In this document: piece by piece, positions 1 to 11,410 of the stretch | Layout of the letters: each line of letters begins with the position of its first letter | Position numbering within the stretch: the first letter of the stretch is position 1 | Assembly: GCA_018340805.1 (NCBI GenBank) | Contig: JACMZG010000008.1 | Location: 12,217,992 to 12,281,991 of the forward strand | DNA length: 64,000 nucleotides | Direction: 5' to 3' | DNA from: Microvelia longipes | Lineage: Eukaryota > Arthropoda > Insecta > Hemiptera > Veliidae | The notes under the pieces: model-generated | Seen by the model: the letters and a program-made list of their open reading frames with translations, nothing else | Databases searched by the model: none | Told to the model about the DNA's origin: nothing | Program-made: the position numbers and the translations under genes

Positions 1-733
1 TACTAAATAAATGGCTAATGGTCATACATATCTAACAGGACAATGTTTTACCAGTTAAAAGCTAGACACTAAATAAAACCTTGAATCAATTTTCTCCATA
101 ATTCAGAATTTTAAAGAAGGTCTTATTTTTTCAAAGTAATTTCATTAGAACTCCGATTAACGAGGGGGGTTAGCGACCTCGTAGTCTTGATGCTGGTTCT
201 AATAGAAACTAATAGATGAAATAAAAGCCAATTACACAATCTATAGGGACTAATCTATAGCACGGGATGCTCTTTATCTACAGCCGACTTGTAATTGAAT
301 GATTATTCTCTTTTATTCCATCTATGGTCACGAAACACATGGACTGACCCTATTGAACTCTTTGAGTCAATATAGTGATCAAAAGACAAAAATTAGCCGT
401 CTAGTCCAAGAAACCTTTATTACTGTCCATCTTTATTTTCTTACATTGTTAGATATGTCTGTCTTAAAAATTACACAAATTGTGATACAAAGAGCTCGGT
501 CATATGAAAAGGTGAACGACGTGCTATGTTGAAAGTGAAAACATGAGATGCTTGTCTTAGGAAGAAGTATGTCATGTTACAAAATCCTTCATGAGCTTTA
601 CCTTACCAAGCATGAGTTGAAGTCTTCACTAGGTTGAAACAATCTTAAAGTGCAGTTGGAGAAAATTGGGATTTGGTAGGAAACGTTAGATTAGGAGGTA
701 CAAGTGAAATTAGAGGAAGTTATTATTTATTAT
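1..733. other. No gene recognised
   Basis: AT-rich unique-looking sequence. The longest open frame (299-532, plus strand) is 77 codons with unremarkable composition. I see no splice pattern, repeat or RNA motif. Confidence 0.5.
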
Positions 734-846
<113 letters not shown>

Positions 847-849
847 TAA

Positions 850-1700
850 GAACACAAAATTTACCAGTTCATACTTTTACATTACTTTTAACAAAATATA
901 ATAACTACACTATCATAGGTCAAAATTAGGCTATATAAAATAAAATATAATATTAACACAAAGAAAATAAATAAACTGTATTTCAGTACATTGTTATTAC
1001 AGAGATACATAGAAGGAATAAGTACATGTATCCTGTATACAATAAATAAAACTTTAATTATTATGCCGGTTCAAAGATATTAAATCAAAATCAAAAGAAC
1101 GTACAATTACTTTAAAAACAGTAAACTCAACAGAGATCATTAAATAAACTTAAAATAATATTGAATTAATTTAATAACAAAGATCACAAAGATCAGATTA
1201 AATCAAGATCAAATAGAATTAATTTAACAACATTAATACCAACAGAGATCTTAAATCAATTAAAAAATGTATTTAACAACTGTAAACACAACAAATATCT
1301 TATATCAATCTCATATTGATATAGTTATTGAGTTATTGATTATAGTTAACAGAGATCTTAACCAATTTCAAAATAATAATAATAATATAATATAAAAATA
1401 TTGAAAAACAGAAGGATGTAAATTAAATTCTATCCACAAATAAAACAAATATTTTAAAGTCTATCCACAAATATTTTATTTGTGGATAGATATGTATTTA
1501 CATCCTTATGGTATAAAATCCACTGGCGCTTATAATTTGAATATGAAAAACAGACTTTTTGTATCAGAGTCAAAATATTATAAAAATATAGACTTTTTTA
1601 ATCTAAGTCAAATAAATATTGAAATTCAGTCTTTTTGGTATCTAAGTACCTAAAAATAATACAGAAATGCAGAAGACATATGTATAAGCAGAAGCTATAG
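850..1700. other. AT-rich intergenic, no gene seen
   Basis: Very AT-rich with loosely recurring 'aacagagatc' motifs (around 1130, 1240, 1350) that may be a decayed tandem repeat. No coding frame or transposon end is visible. A short inverted repeat lies around 1430-1510, where 'tatccacaaatattt' is mirrored by 'aaatatttgtggata'-like sequence. Confidence 0.4.
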
Positions 1701-1711
1701 TAAAGCTAATA

Positions 1712-2130
1712 TTTTTACTCCTCCAAATATGCAATTATAAAAGAGTTGATTTTGCTCCTTCTCTTAGTCTTCCAAATATTCAATTATAAAAGAGTTGATT
1801 TAGATCCTTCTCTTAGTCCTCCAAATATGCAATTATAAAAGAGTTGATTTTGCTCCTTCTCTTAGTCCTCCAAATATTCAATTATAAAAGAGTTGATTTA
1901 GCTCCTTCTCTTAGTCCTCCAAATATGCAATTATAAAAGAGATGATTTTGCTCCTTCTCTTAGTCCTCCAAATATGCAATTATACAAGAGTTGATTTTGC
2001 TCCTTCTCTTAGTCCTCCAAATATGCGGTTATAAAAGAGTTGATTTAGCTCTTTCTCTTACTCCTCCAAATATGCAATTATAAAAGAGTTGATTTTGCTC
2101 TTTCTCTTACTTCTCCAAATATGCAGTTAC
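1712..2130. repeat. 49-bp minisatellite, about 8 copies
   Basis: Unit of about 49 bp beginning CCTCCAAATATGCAATTATA and ending in CTCCTTCTCTTAGT, repeated head to tail about eight times. Single-base variants occur (gcaatt/ttcaatt, gattttgct/gatttagct). The last copies are more diverged, so the array decays at its right edge. Confidence 0.95.
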
Positions 2131-2411
2131 AAATAGTTGATCCTAATCCTCACCCTCAACCTATATGCTTGCCGACTATGCAAAACACTCAAATTCCTAC
2201 AATTTTTATTTATTTAATCTTCTCTAAAAAATTAAATCAAACTCAAAATAATCTTGAATTAATTTTAACAATAATAACTTCATTGATACCTCTCAATTAA
2301 ACTAAAATTAATGTTAAAATGGAATTAACATAAAATAATATAAAATGTTTTTGTTTATATGACACATGTTTCGGCTTAGTGCAAGTTAATTTTTCAAAGG
2401 CAGTGATACTT

Positions 2412-2862
2412 CTAAAAATTATTAAAAACGCTATTAAAGATACAGTTTTGGCAGTTATGCACAGTAACAAATGTTCAGTACAGTATAACTACATAGTATA
2501 TTTGACTATTAGTATTGTTAGTAAAACAATAAACAATTAATGAAGATATATTCATCAGTCAAAATTATTAAAAACGCTATTAAAGATACAGTTTTGGCAG
2601 TTATGCACAGTAACAAATGTTTAGTACAGTATAACTACATAGTATATTTGACTATTAGTATTGTTAGTAAAACAATAAACAATTAATGGAGATGTATTCA
2701 TCATTCAAAATTATTAAAAACGCTGTTAAAGATACAGTTTTGGCAGTTATGCACAGTAACAAATGTTTAGTACAGTATAACTACAACTACATAGTATATT
2801 TGACTATTAGTATTGTTAGTAAAACAATAAACAATTAATGGAGATGTATTCATCAGTAAAAA
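2412..2862. repeat. Three tandem copies of a ~146-bp unit
   Basis: Units start at about 2414, 2559 and 2706 with AAATTATTAAAAACGCT and end near 'ttcatcagtc'. Copies are nearly identical; the third has a 6-bp internal duplication (actacaacta). Near identity implies recent amplification. Confidence 0.93.
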
Positions 2863-3039
2863 TTATTATGAATAAAACTATCTGATATATAAGTTAATAA
2901 CTATCCTATAATAAGTTTATAGAGGTTAACTTATACTAATAACGAGTGATGTAGCTATAATATTATAGGTTGTAATTTCCATCAAAAAGTCACTACAAAC
3001 ATTATACTATAATAATTTATTAATATTAAAACTATATAA

Positions 3040-3385
3040 TTGTATTAATTATTGATTGTATTGTATTATTAATTTATTGTAATTGAATTATAATTGTATT
3101 AATTATTATGATTGTATTGTATTGTATTAATTTATTGTAATTGAATTATAATTGTATTAATTATTATGATTGTATTGTATTGTATTAATTATTGTAATTG
3201 AATTATAATTGTATTAATTATTATGATTGTATTGTATTGTATAATTATGTAATTGAATATAATGTTATTATGATTGTATTGTATTGTATTAATTTATTGT
3301 AATTTAATTATAATTGTATTAATTATTATGATTGTATTGTATTGTATTAATTTATTGTAATTGAATTATAATTGTATTAGTAGTG
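3040..3385. repeat. ~58-bp minisatellite, about 5 copies
   Basis: Unit built from TGTATTAATTATTATGATTG plus a TTGTA-rich stretch and GTAATTGAATTATAAT. One internal copy (about 3230-3270) is shortened. No coding potential. Confidence 0.9.
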
Positions 3386-4500
3386 AACATACACTTAATT
3401 AAATCAAATAGAACAAAACAATTTAGCAAAAGCTTATAATAGTAAATTTTTATTAAAAAAAAACCTTGTTATTGCTTAGAAAGACGTCACAATGACGAAG
3501 ATCAGAAAGGAGTAAAGCACAGTATAACAACATACTATACTTATGAAAACTTAAAATGATCCACTGCTTATCACATCAGCTAATGCTTATTAGTAACATA
3601 CTATGTAATATCGATGAGACAAAAAAATCATTTTAGCTGATGCAAGTAATATACTTGATTGAATAATATGAATACATTTTGAAATCATTCAACAATATTC
3701 TAAAAATATTCTTATTAAAAAATAATTAATTATGGCACTATAATTCCAATCTTAATATAAATTAAAATGTTTATAGGAATGTAAGTATACTATAATAATA
3801 TACTAGGCTCGCAACAATGGATGTAGCAAACAAATCTATAGCTGTAGCTGATGCTTGTAATGTAAATACAGCATACCATTAATAGTTTAGAATTTACATC
3901 AAAAGGTATTACACAAATTGTATTGCATCAATTTATTACTTATAAAACTATAATAATTCCCGTGCTTAAAGCAATATTAAATAAGTATGAATATTCACTT
4001 CATGAAAGAGCAATAATGAAAGTAACTATTGCTTGTTTATTGATTTTTATTTTACTAACACAAAAATAAGACTTGGTATTGCTTATGAAACTTTACGTTT
4101 AATATAATTGTTCTTACATTGCTAATTGTTATAATATTAACGTTACTAGATATTAAATATATTTAATAACAAAATATATAAGTTTAGTTGGTAGAGGGTT
4201 TCTCCATCGTTCTAGCATCGTGGAAAGGCAGTAAAGATAGAAAAAACGTAAGAAAATTATAAAACTTTATTCTAAAGATGTTATGATCTGGTAAGGCACA
4301 GAAAATAATATATTAGAGATTTTTTTCTTTTTAACTTTTGCTATTCCATTTTATACTTGCTCCATTAGCAGAGCAGCAAACCCAGCAGCCATTTCGCCGG
4401 AAAGATATTGCTGGTTATGTTGAATACTATGTAACCTTCTTCAACCAAGTAAACCTACCTGTTAACGACCAGTAACACAACCAGGCAAAAATAGTCTTTG
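3386..4500. other. AT-rich intergenic, no gene seen
   Basis: No open frame of note and no clear transposon terminus. The sequence runs into the first partial copy of the 48-bp array flank at about 4,510. Confidence 0.4.
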
Positions 4501-4509
4501 CCAGGTATT

Positions 4510-4890
4510 ATACTTTAATAACCAGGTTCGTGTCCATGTATAAAGAATTTGTTTTTATAACCGGGTTCAAAGAGTTCGTGTCCATGTATACAGAATATAT
4601 GTTCGGGTTCGAAGAGGCCGCGTCCATGTATAAACAAATGGCCCTTATGTACGAGTTCAAAGAGATCGTAGCTCTTCTTTGATCCTGGCAAAAAATGCTC
4701 CTTGCCTCGACGTACTCGCTCAGGCAGCGCATATCAGTCCAATACAACAAGCAACGACCAACACAGGTGCTTCCAGGCTTTCGCCAACTTGTGTATCATC
4801 CAAATGAGGCTAGTAACCTCTATCTAACGATGTAGATTATGCACACCAAATTTATAATGTGTATAACACGTGTAATTTAAAAATGTGTTT
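4510..4890. repeat. Array-edge block, copy 1 of a segmental duplication
   Basis: Contains about two 48-bp units, a divergent 'ttcgaagaggccgcgtcc' unit, then about 220 bp of non-repetitive sequence (ctcttctttgatcctggc ... gtgtataacacgtgtaattt). The same order recurs at 6,945-7,315 with a few substitutions and a small gap, so the block was duplicated with the array between the copies. Confidence 0.9.
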
Positions 4891-5089
4891 AATTTTCTAT
4901 AATATTAAATAATAATAAAAGTTATAATTAAATTACACCGAAAATATTAAATTATACTCTCATTTAAATTGTTTTAATTACTATAATTAGTGATACAATA
5001 TAAGGAATTGACTTTTAAAGTTTTTTTAATCAACAAATCTCACTAAACAAAGTAGCAACAACTACTTATTTTTGCTATAGAGATAACAC

Positions 5090-7060
5090 CTTTTTTATAA
5101 AAAAATGTTCTTTATGGGCAGATTTAAAGATTCCTTATCCATGTGTAAAGGATTTGTTTTTATAACCGGGTTCGTGTCCATGTATAAAGAATTTGTTTTT
5201 ATAACTGGGTTCAAAGAGTTCGTGTCCACGTATAAAGAATTTGTTTTTATAACCAGATTTCGTGTCCATGTATAAATAATTTTTTTATAACCGGGTTCGA
5301 AGGATTCGTGTCCATGTATAAAGAATTTGTTTTTATAACCGAGTTCAAAGAGTTCATGTCCATGTATAAAAAAATTGTTTTTATAACCGGGTTCGAAGAG
5401 TTCGTGTCCATGTATAAAGAATTTGTTTTTATAACCGGGTTCGAAGAGTTTCGTGTCCATGTATAAAAGAATTTGTTTTTATAACCAGGTTCGTGTCCAT
5501 GTATAAAGAATTTGTTTTTATAACCGGGTTCGAAGAGTTCGTGTCCATGTATAAAGAATTTGTTTTTATAACCAGGTCATGTCCATGTATAAAGAATTTT
5601 GGTTTTATAAACGGGTTCGAAGAGTTCGTGTCCATGTAGAAAGAATTTGTTTTTATAACCAGGTTCGTGTTTATGTATAAAGAATTTGTTTTTACAACCG
5701 GGTTCGAAGAGTTCGTGTCCATGTATAAAGGATTTGTTTTTATAACCGGGTTCGTGTCCATGTATAAAGAATTTGTTTTTATAACTGGGTTCAAAGAGTT
5801 CGTGTCCACGTATAAAGAATTTGTTTTTATAACCAGATTCGTGTCCATGTATAAATAATTTGTTTTTATAACCGGATTCGAAGATTTCGTGTCCATGTAT
5901 AAAGAATTTGTTTTTATAACCGGGTTCGAAGAGTTCGTGTCCATGTATAAAGAATTTGTTTTTATAACCGAGTTCGAAGAGTTCGTGTCCATGTATAAAG
6001 AATTTGTTTTTATAACCGGGTTCGAAGAGTTCGTGTCCATGTATAAAGAATTTGTTTTTATAACCAGGTTCGTGTCCATGTATAAAGAATTTGTTTTTAT
6101 AACCGGGTTCGAAGAGTTCGTGTCCATGTATAAAGAATTTGTTTTTATAACCAGGTTCATGTCCATGTATAAAGAATTTGGTTTTATAAACGGGTTCGAA
6201 GAGTTCGTGTCCATGTAGAAAGAATTTGTTTTTATAACCCAGGTTCGTGTTTATGTATAAAGAATTTGTTTTTAAACGGTTCGAAGAGTTCGTGTCATGT
6301 ATAAAGAATTTGTTTTTATACTAACCGGGTTCGAAGGTTCGTGTCCATGTATAAAGAATTTGTTTTTATAACCGAGTTCGAAGAGTTCGTCCATGTATAA
6401 AGAATTTGTTTTTATAACCGAGTTCGAAGAGTTCGTGTCCATGTATAAAGAATTTGTTTTTATAACCGGGTTCGAAGGTTCGTGTCCATGTATAAAGAAT
6501 TTGTTTTTATAAAGGTTCGTGTCCATGTATAAAGAATTGTTTTTATAACCGGGTTCGAAGAGTTCGTGTCCATGTATAAAGAATTTGTTTTTATAACCGA
6601 GTTCGAAGAGTTCGTGTCCATGTATAAAGAATTTGTTTTTATAACCGGTTCGAAGAGTTCGTGTCATGTATAAAGAATTTGTTTTATAACCAGGTTCGTG
6701 TCCATGTATAAAGAATTTTGTTTTTATAACCGGGTTCGAAGAGTTCGTGTCCATGTATAAAGAATTTGTTTTATAACCAGGTTCATGTCCATGTATAAAG
6801 AATTTGGTTTTATAAACGGGTTCGAAGAGTTCGTGTCCATGTAGAAAGAATTTGTTTTTATAACCAGGTTCGTGTTTATGTATAAAGAATTTGTTTTTAC
6901 AACCGGGTTCGAAGAGTTCGTGTCCATGTATAAAGAATTTGTTTTTATAACCAGGTTCGTTCCATGTATAAAGAATTTGTTTTATAACGGGTTCGAAGAG
7001 TTCGTGTCCATGTATACAGAATATATGTTCGGATTCGAAGAGGCCGCGTCCATATAGAAA
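5090..7060. repeat. 48-bp/39-bp minisatellite, about 2 kb
   Basis: Unit GGGTTCGAAGAGTTCGTGTC + CATGTATAAAGAATTTGTTT + TTATAACC (48 bp) is interspersed with a shorter 39-bp form lacking GAAGAGTTC. Most length variants are multiples of three, so frames stay open for long stretches on both strands. Plus-strand translation has a 16-residue period; minus-strand translation has another. Several-unit blocks recur (variants 'tttggttttataaacggg' and 'tgtagaaagaatttg' together near 5,600, 6,190 and 6,820), giving a higher-order period of about 600 bp. I read it as non-coding satellite; see findings. Confidence 0.95.
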
Positions 7061-7315
7061 CAAATTGTCCTTATGTACGAGTTCGAAGAGATTGTAGCTC
7101 TTCTTTGAACCTGGCAAAAAATGCTCCTTGCCTCGGCGTACTCGCCTAGGCAGCACATATCAGTCCAATGCAACAAGATGACCAACACAGGTGCTCCTGG
7201 GCATTCGCCAACGTTTGTATCGTCGAAATGAGGCTAGTAATCTAGCTCTATCTTACGATGTAGCTTATGCTCACCAAATTTATAATGTGTATATCACGTG
7301 TAATTTGAAAATTTA
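6945..7315. repeat. Array-edge block, copy 2 of a segmental duplication
   Basis: Matches 4,510-4,890 in order and content: degenerate array units, the sequence around 'gctccttgcctcggcgtact', then 'tataatgtgtatatcacgtg'. The two copies bracket the main array. Confidence 0.9.
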
Positions 7316-7975
7316 TTAATTTTTTCAAATTATAAAATTATACTGAAATCATTAAATTATACTGTCATTTATATTTATTTATAAATGTATAATTTACTTA
7401 CAAAACATTCATGTGTTGTTTTATTTACATTAAAAAGCAACATTGTTTATGTTTTATTTTATATTGTATTATGTATTCATTCTCTATATTCCACAGCAAG
7501 AATCTATAGTCATGTATTTAAATAATCAATATATAGTGTATATCTATGTATAATGGTATACAGTATACATATATGTATACATATATACAGTATATATGTA
7601 TGCATACTGACTCTTATTAGATATCCCTTGTTTTTAAATTGTAAGTATTTGTAAATAAATAAATAAAAAAATTTGTTGTCTATTTGTTTAACCTGTATAA
7701 GATGTGTGTCTTTATTTATGTGGAATATGAAGAATTTTGTGTTCTTTGTTAAGAAGCTTTTATTGTTATAGATAAAGAAGCTTGTATTGTTACATATTAA
7801 GAAGCTATTATTGTTATTAATGATTAAGCTTTCGTTGTTCTTGACTAAGTAGCTTTTTTAGCGAATTTTCATTATGAAAATGACGCTTATGAGGTTGTTC
7901 GGATGGCGGAAGTTGAGGGTGGGAGTGAGCGGAATCGGTTCCTATTGGCTTCCTGATAACAAAAATATATGTCCC
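7316..7975. other. AT-rich spacer with degenerate aagaagctt repeats
   Basis: No gene. Around 7,735-7,860 four degenerate units of 'aagaagcttttattgttat' type occur; they resemble the unit of the 9,241-9,660 array and may be an outlying fragment of it. At 7,550-7,610 there is a TATA/GTATAC-rich palindromic patch. Confidence 0.5.
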
Positions 7976-7995
7976 AAAAAAGTTATATATATATG

Positions 7996-8030
<35 letters not shown>

Positions 8031-8413
8031 GTATGTAAGAGTTTCTACCCTTTCGTATGGCGAACGATAACTCTCGAAGGCGTTCTCAAATTGAAACGAA
8101 ACTTTGTAAATCGCGAGATGTTGTGGAGGTTACGAGGCCTATTGTTTATAAAAACATTATGACGTCATCAACCAAAGTTATGACGTCATGAAAAAAAAAT
8201 TTTTTGAAACTTAAAATGGCTTTAAAACAAGGTATTTCGTGTTTAGGTAGACGGCTAGCTGAATCGATTAAGACCAATTTCAGCTCAATCGAACCATCAC
8301 AAATGGCGCAAATGGTATACATATATATATAATCTTGTATATATGTATACGTCTAGGTCAAAGACTCGTACGATATATCTTGGGTTCAGTAGTGTTAGAG
8401 GGTGGGGATATAG

Positions 8414-8421
8414 TATAAAAG
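8414..8421 (+). promoter_or_regulatory. Candidate TATA box
   Basis: TATAAAAG lies 62 bases before the start of a short open frame and about 30 bases before a pyrimidine-rich start-site-like stretch (tacctcttgctcc). The spacing fits a core promoter, but this is sequence inference only. Confidence 0.35.
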
Positions 8422-8482
8422 AGGGGCCTCTACCTCTTGCTCCATCCTGGTAAGCCAACTGTCCCAGAGAGACAGGACAAAA

Positions 8483-8614
8483 ATGGCTTCCACTGATCCA
8501 CGGCTGGCCAAGCAGGCCTGTAAAGAGGAAGAACCTCGAGGTAGTCTTTATATGGTCGGAGTCATTCTAAAACGATTGCGACCGGTTTCAGCTCAATCGG
8601 ACAATCCTAAGTGA
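8483..8614 (+). CDS. Short ORF or candidate first exon, function unknown
   Basis: A 43-codon frame opens MASTDPRLAKQACKEEEPRG, a non-low-complexity peptide unusual in this AT-rich window. It sits behind a TATA box (8,414) in a locally GC-richer stretch. A GT follows CTCGAG at 8,540, so the frame could be a first exon of about 58 coding bases whose downstream exons I cannot find; read straight through, it stops at 8,612-8,614 inside dispersed-repeat sequence. It could be the 5' end of a captured gene, an LTR-like promoter with leader, or chance. I recognise no domain. Confidence 0.25.
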   Translation: MASTDPRLAKQACKEEEPRGSLYMVGVILKRLRPVSAQSDNPK

Positions 8615-9015
8615 CGAAAACGGTATTTTTATTTTAGAAAATCATGAATATATTTTTTTCAAACTAAAGATTATACTCAAATAAACAATTTGTTTACAAA
8701 ACAAATTTGACATTTTTCTTTAAATTGCATAAACAATCATAAATTTATGTAAGAGTTAATACCCTTTTGTATGGTGGACGATAACTAAAACTGATGAAAG
8801 ATGAAACTATAATCTTTTCTTACCCTTTATAAAAGGTTACTTCATCAGTTGCAACGCGTGGATTTTTTTCTTTATTCTTTATACCTCTATAAAAAACTTA
8901 TTAGTTATGTATTTAAATATACTTATTATTTTCTTATATTGCTTGTTAACTGTAATATCATTGCTTACTATTAATAATAGAGGATTAATAAAATCAAATT
9001 TGCAAGAAAGCCTCT

Positions 9016-9237
9016 CAGGCCCGCGAAGCGGGCCTGTGAAACGAGGCTGTGAAAATTCGCTAAATACGTGGCAAAATGCCATGTAACAAAAAACGATAAT
9101 GAAACCATACATAATACAAAACAACAACAATGTGGCCGCGAAGCGGCCACTGGGAGGCCCCCGGCGGGCCGACGCCGCGGAGCGGACGAGGCGCGAAGCA
9201 CCGAGACCGCGTAGCGGCTACGGGCCGAAGGCCCGTA
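9016..9237. other. GC-rich hairpin island
   Basis: In strongly AT-rich surroundings this about 220-bp patch holds a cluster of short perfect inverted repeats with trinucleotide loops: 9,016-9,036 (9-bp arms, GAA loop), 9,132-9,150 (8-bp arms, GAA loop), 9,219-9,237 (8-bp arms, GAA loop), plus CCGC-GGA-GCGG and CCGC-GTA-GCGG. GC(GAA)GC-type mini-hairpins are known to be unusually stable. No gene is readable through it. Organellar GC clusters or a hairpin mobile element are possible origins. Confidence 0.8.
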
Positions 9238-9240
9238 TTT

Positions 9241-9660
9241 AATATTGATATAGAAATTTTTGTTGTAACTGAATAAGAATATTTTATTGTTATTGATAAA
9301 TAAGTTTTTGTTGTAACTGAATAAGAATATTTATTGTTATTAATAAAGAAGTTTTTGTTGTTACTGAATAAGAATATTTTATTGTTATTGATAAAGAAGT
9401 TTTTATTGTTACTAAATAAAAATATTTTATTGTTATTGATAAAGAAGTTTTTGTTGTTACCTGAATAAGAATATTTTATTGTTTTGATAAAGAAGTTTTT
9501 GTTGTTACTGAATAAGAATATTTTATTGTTGTTGATAAAGAAGTTTTTGTTGTAACTGAATAAGAATATTTTATTGTTATTGATCAAAAAGTTTTTCTTG
9601 TTACTAAATAAGAATATTTTATTGTTATTGATACAAAAGGTTATAGTAGGATTATTTATG
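9241..9660. repeat. 48-bp AT-rich minisatellite, about 9 copies
   Basis: Unit of about 48 bp, AAGTTTTTGTTGTTACTGAA + TAAGAATATTTTATTGTTAT + TGATAAAG, with copies differing by single substitutions and 1-3 bp gaps. It is unrelated in sequence to the TTCGAAGAG arrays although the period is the same. The minus-strand frame (Asn/Lys/Phe-rich) is not credible as protein. Confidence 0.95.
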
Positions 9661-10020
9661 GTATAATTATTTAGGAACAAGTTAATTTAAAAAAAACCTG
9701 TTAGTTAGGCAGAGTAATGACAGCAGCTGGACAAAGAGATAACTGTAAGGATGTTTTTAAAATTTAAGAACAATAACTTATATAGTGAATTTATACATTC
9801 ATACAGTATTAGTTTATGTAAAGACAAATATTCTCACCTATCCTGCAGAGGTACAAAACCATGATTAAGAACATGCTAATGATACCAAAGCACAGATTTA
9901 ACAAATCTATAGTTGCTAATACATTTTTAGGCGTTAAACTGTTAATTGCTCTCAATAGTAGTATTAAACATTTTCCCTCAAAAAATGTAGTACAAAATTA
10001 AAATCTTTTCAAACGAAAAA
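9661..10020. other. AT-rich spacer, no gene seen
   Basis: No open frame, repeat or RNA signature that I can support. Confidence 0.4.
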
Positions 10021-10024
10021 CCTA

Positions 10025-10790
10025 TATGTAACCAGTTAAAAAGAGAGCTCTTATAGATGGGCTCTAGGAGGTCGAACTAATTGATGAATTCGAAGACCAT
10101 GTAACCAATTATATATAGAAAACTCTTATAGATGAGCTTGAATAGGTCAAACACACTTATAAAGAGAACACTTATAGATAAGCTCTTGGAGGTCGAACAC
10201 AGTTATAAAGAAAAACCTTATTGGTGAGCTTGAAGAGGTCGTTATCCAGTACCCAGTTATAATGAGAAATCTAATTGATGAGTTCGAAGAGCATGTATCC
10301 AATTATAAAGAGAACTCTTATAAATGAGCTCGAGGAGGTCGTATCCAGTTATAATAAGAACTTTAATTTATGAGTTCGAAGAGCATGTAACCAATTATAA
10401 AGAGAACTCTTATATATGAGCTCGAGGAGGTCGTATCCAGTTATAATAAGAACTTTAATTTATGAGTTCGAAGAGCATGTAACCAATTATATAAAGATAA
10501 CTCTTATAGATGAGTTTGAAGACGTCGAACACACTTATAAAGAGAACACTTATAGATAAGCTCTTGGAGGTCGAACACAGTTATAAAGAAAAACCTTATT
10601 GGTGAGCTTGAAGAGGTCGTACCCAGTTATAATGAGAACTCTAATTGATGAGTTCAAAGAGCATGTATCCAATTATAAAGAGAACTCTTATAGATGAGCT
10701 CGAGAAGGTCCAGTTATAAAGAGAACTTTAATAGATAATTTCAATGAAGTTGTACCCAGTTATAAAAGAAATCTTTTTGGTGAGCTTATA
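10025..10790. repeat. ~46-bp minisatellite related to the TTCGAAGAG family
   Basis: Units of about 45-48 bp such as GAGCTCGAGGAGGTCGTATC + CAGTTATAAAGAGAACTCTT + ATAGAT. The core TTCGAAGAGGTCGT...TATAAAGA aligns with the 5-7 kb and 14-19 kb arrays, so this is a diverged subfamily. A block of several units is itself duplicated (around 10,140-10,310 and 10,510-10,690). Unit lengths not divisible by three break every frame. Confidence 0.9.
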
Positions 10791-10833
10791 CTTAATATTA
10801 CACAAGAAGCTATTATTTTATACTTACTAAAAG

Positions 10834-10835
<2 letters not shown>

Positions 10836-10907
<72 letters not shown>

Positions 10908-10917
10908 ACATATATAC

Positions 10918-11005
<88 letters not shown>

Positions 11006-11012
11006 ATATATA
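10836..11012. repeat. (TA)n microsatellite, interrupted
   Basis: Two long TA runs separated by 'tatatacatatatacat'. No other content. Confidence 0.97.
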
Positions 11013-11229
11013 ATAGAAAATGTATATTTTTAATTGTAAAGTATAACTGTATAATTGATTTTATTTTTTTTATTTTGTTGTTCTATAAAGCATTAATTGT
11101 ATTGTTTATTTTTTTTTTTGTTCAATAAAAAAATTGTATTTTTTATATTTGTTGTTCTACAAAACGAGTTGTATTGTTTGTTTAGTTTACTGTCGAGGTT
11201 ATTTGTTAAATTTTTAAATTAATATAAAT

Positions 11230-11410
11230 CAGATTGGTTCTAGTTATAAAACAATCCTATTGATGAGCTCAAAGAAGTCGTACCCAGTTATAAAGAACTC
11301 ATTTTTGATGAGTTCAAAGACGATGTAGCCAGTTATAAAGACAACTAATCGGCGAACTTAAAGAGGTTAACCCAGTTCCAAAGGGAACTCTGTATGACGA
11401 GCCCATTATA
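11230..11410. repeat. Degenerate units of the 46-bp family
   Basis: Three to four decayed units (gatgagctcaaagaagtcgt; gatgagttcaaagacgatgt; cgaacttaaagaggttaacc), each followed by CCAGTT[A/C][T/C]AAAG. They continue the 10-kb array beyond the microsatellite. Confidence 0.75.

Larger units (their letters stand above)
8036..8650. repeat. Dispersed repeat with two TGACGTCA palindromes
   Basis: Begins 'gtaagagtttctaccctttc', a motif repeated at 8,749 ('gtaagagttaatacccttt'). It contains two TGACGTCA sites (8,160 and 8,181) and two copies of a 'ccgatttcagctcaatcg'-like segment (about 8,270 and 8,585) that resembles family C at 28.3, 36.3 and 50.6 kb. A microsatellite precedes it (7,984-8,036). 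Family identity is unknown. Confidence 0.6.

Noticed and set aside
5095..7188. Long open frames on both strands with 16-residue repeats, as a repetitive protein gene
   Set aside because: A stop-free 48-bp unit opens frames automatically. Related arrays contain stops and non-triplet indels, and no promoter or splice context is visible.
8766..8810. Another hammerhead core (CTGATGAAAGATGAAAC)
   Set aside because: Only five bases separate CTGATGA from GAAAC, too few for stem II. AACTGATGAA is instead mirrored by TTCATCAGTT 60 bases downstream, a simple hairpin.
9120..9240. Bacterial contamination at the GC-rich island
   Set aside because: It is flanked directly by local repeats and has no coding frame. 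I could not exclude a chimeric junction, so it is kept as a finding rather than called contamination.
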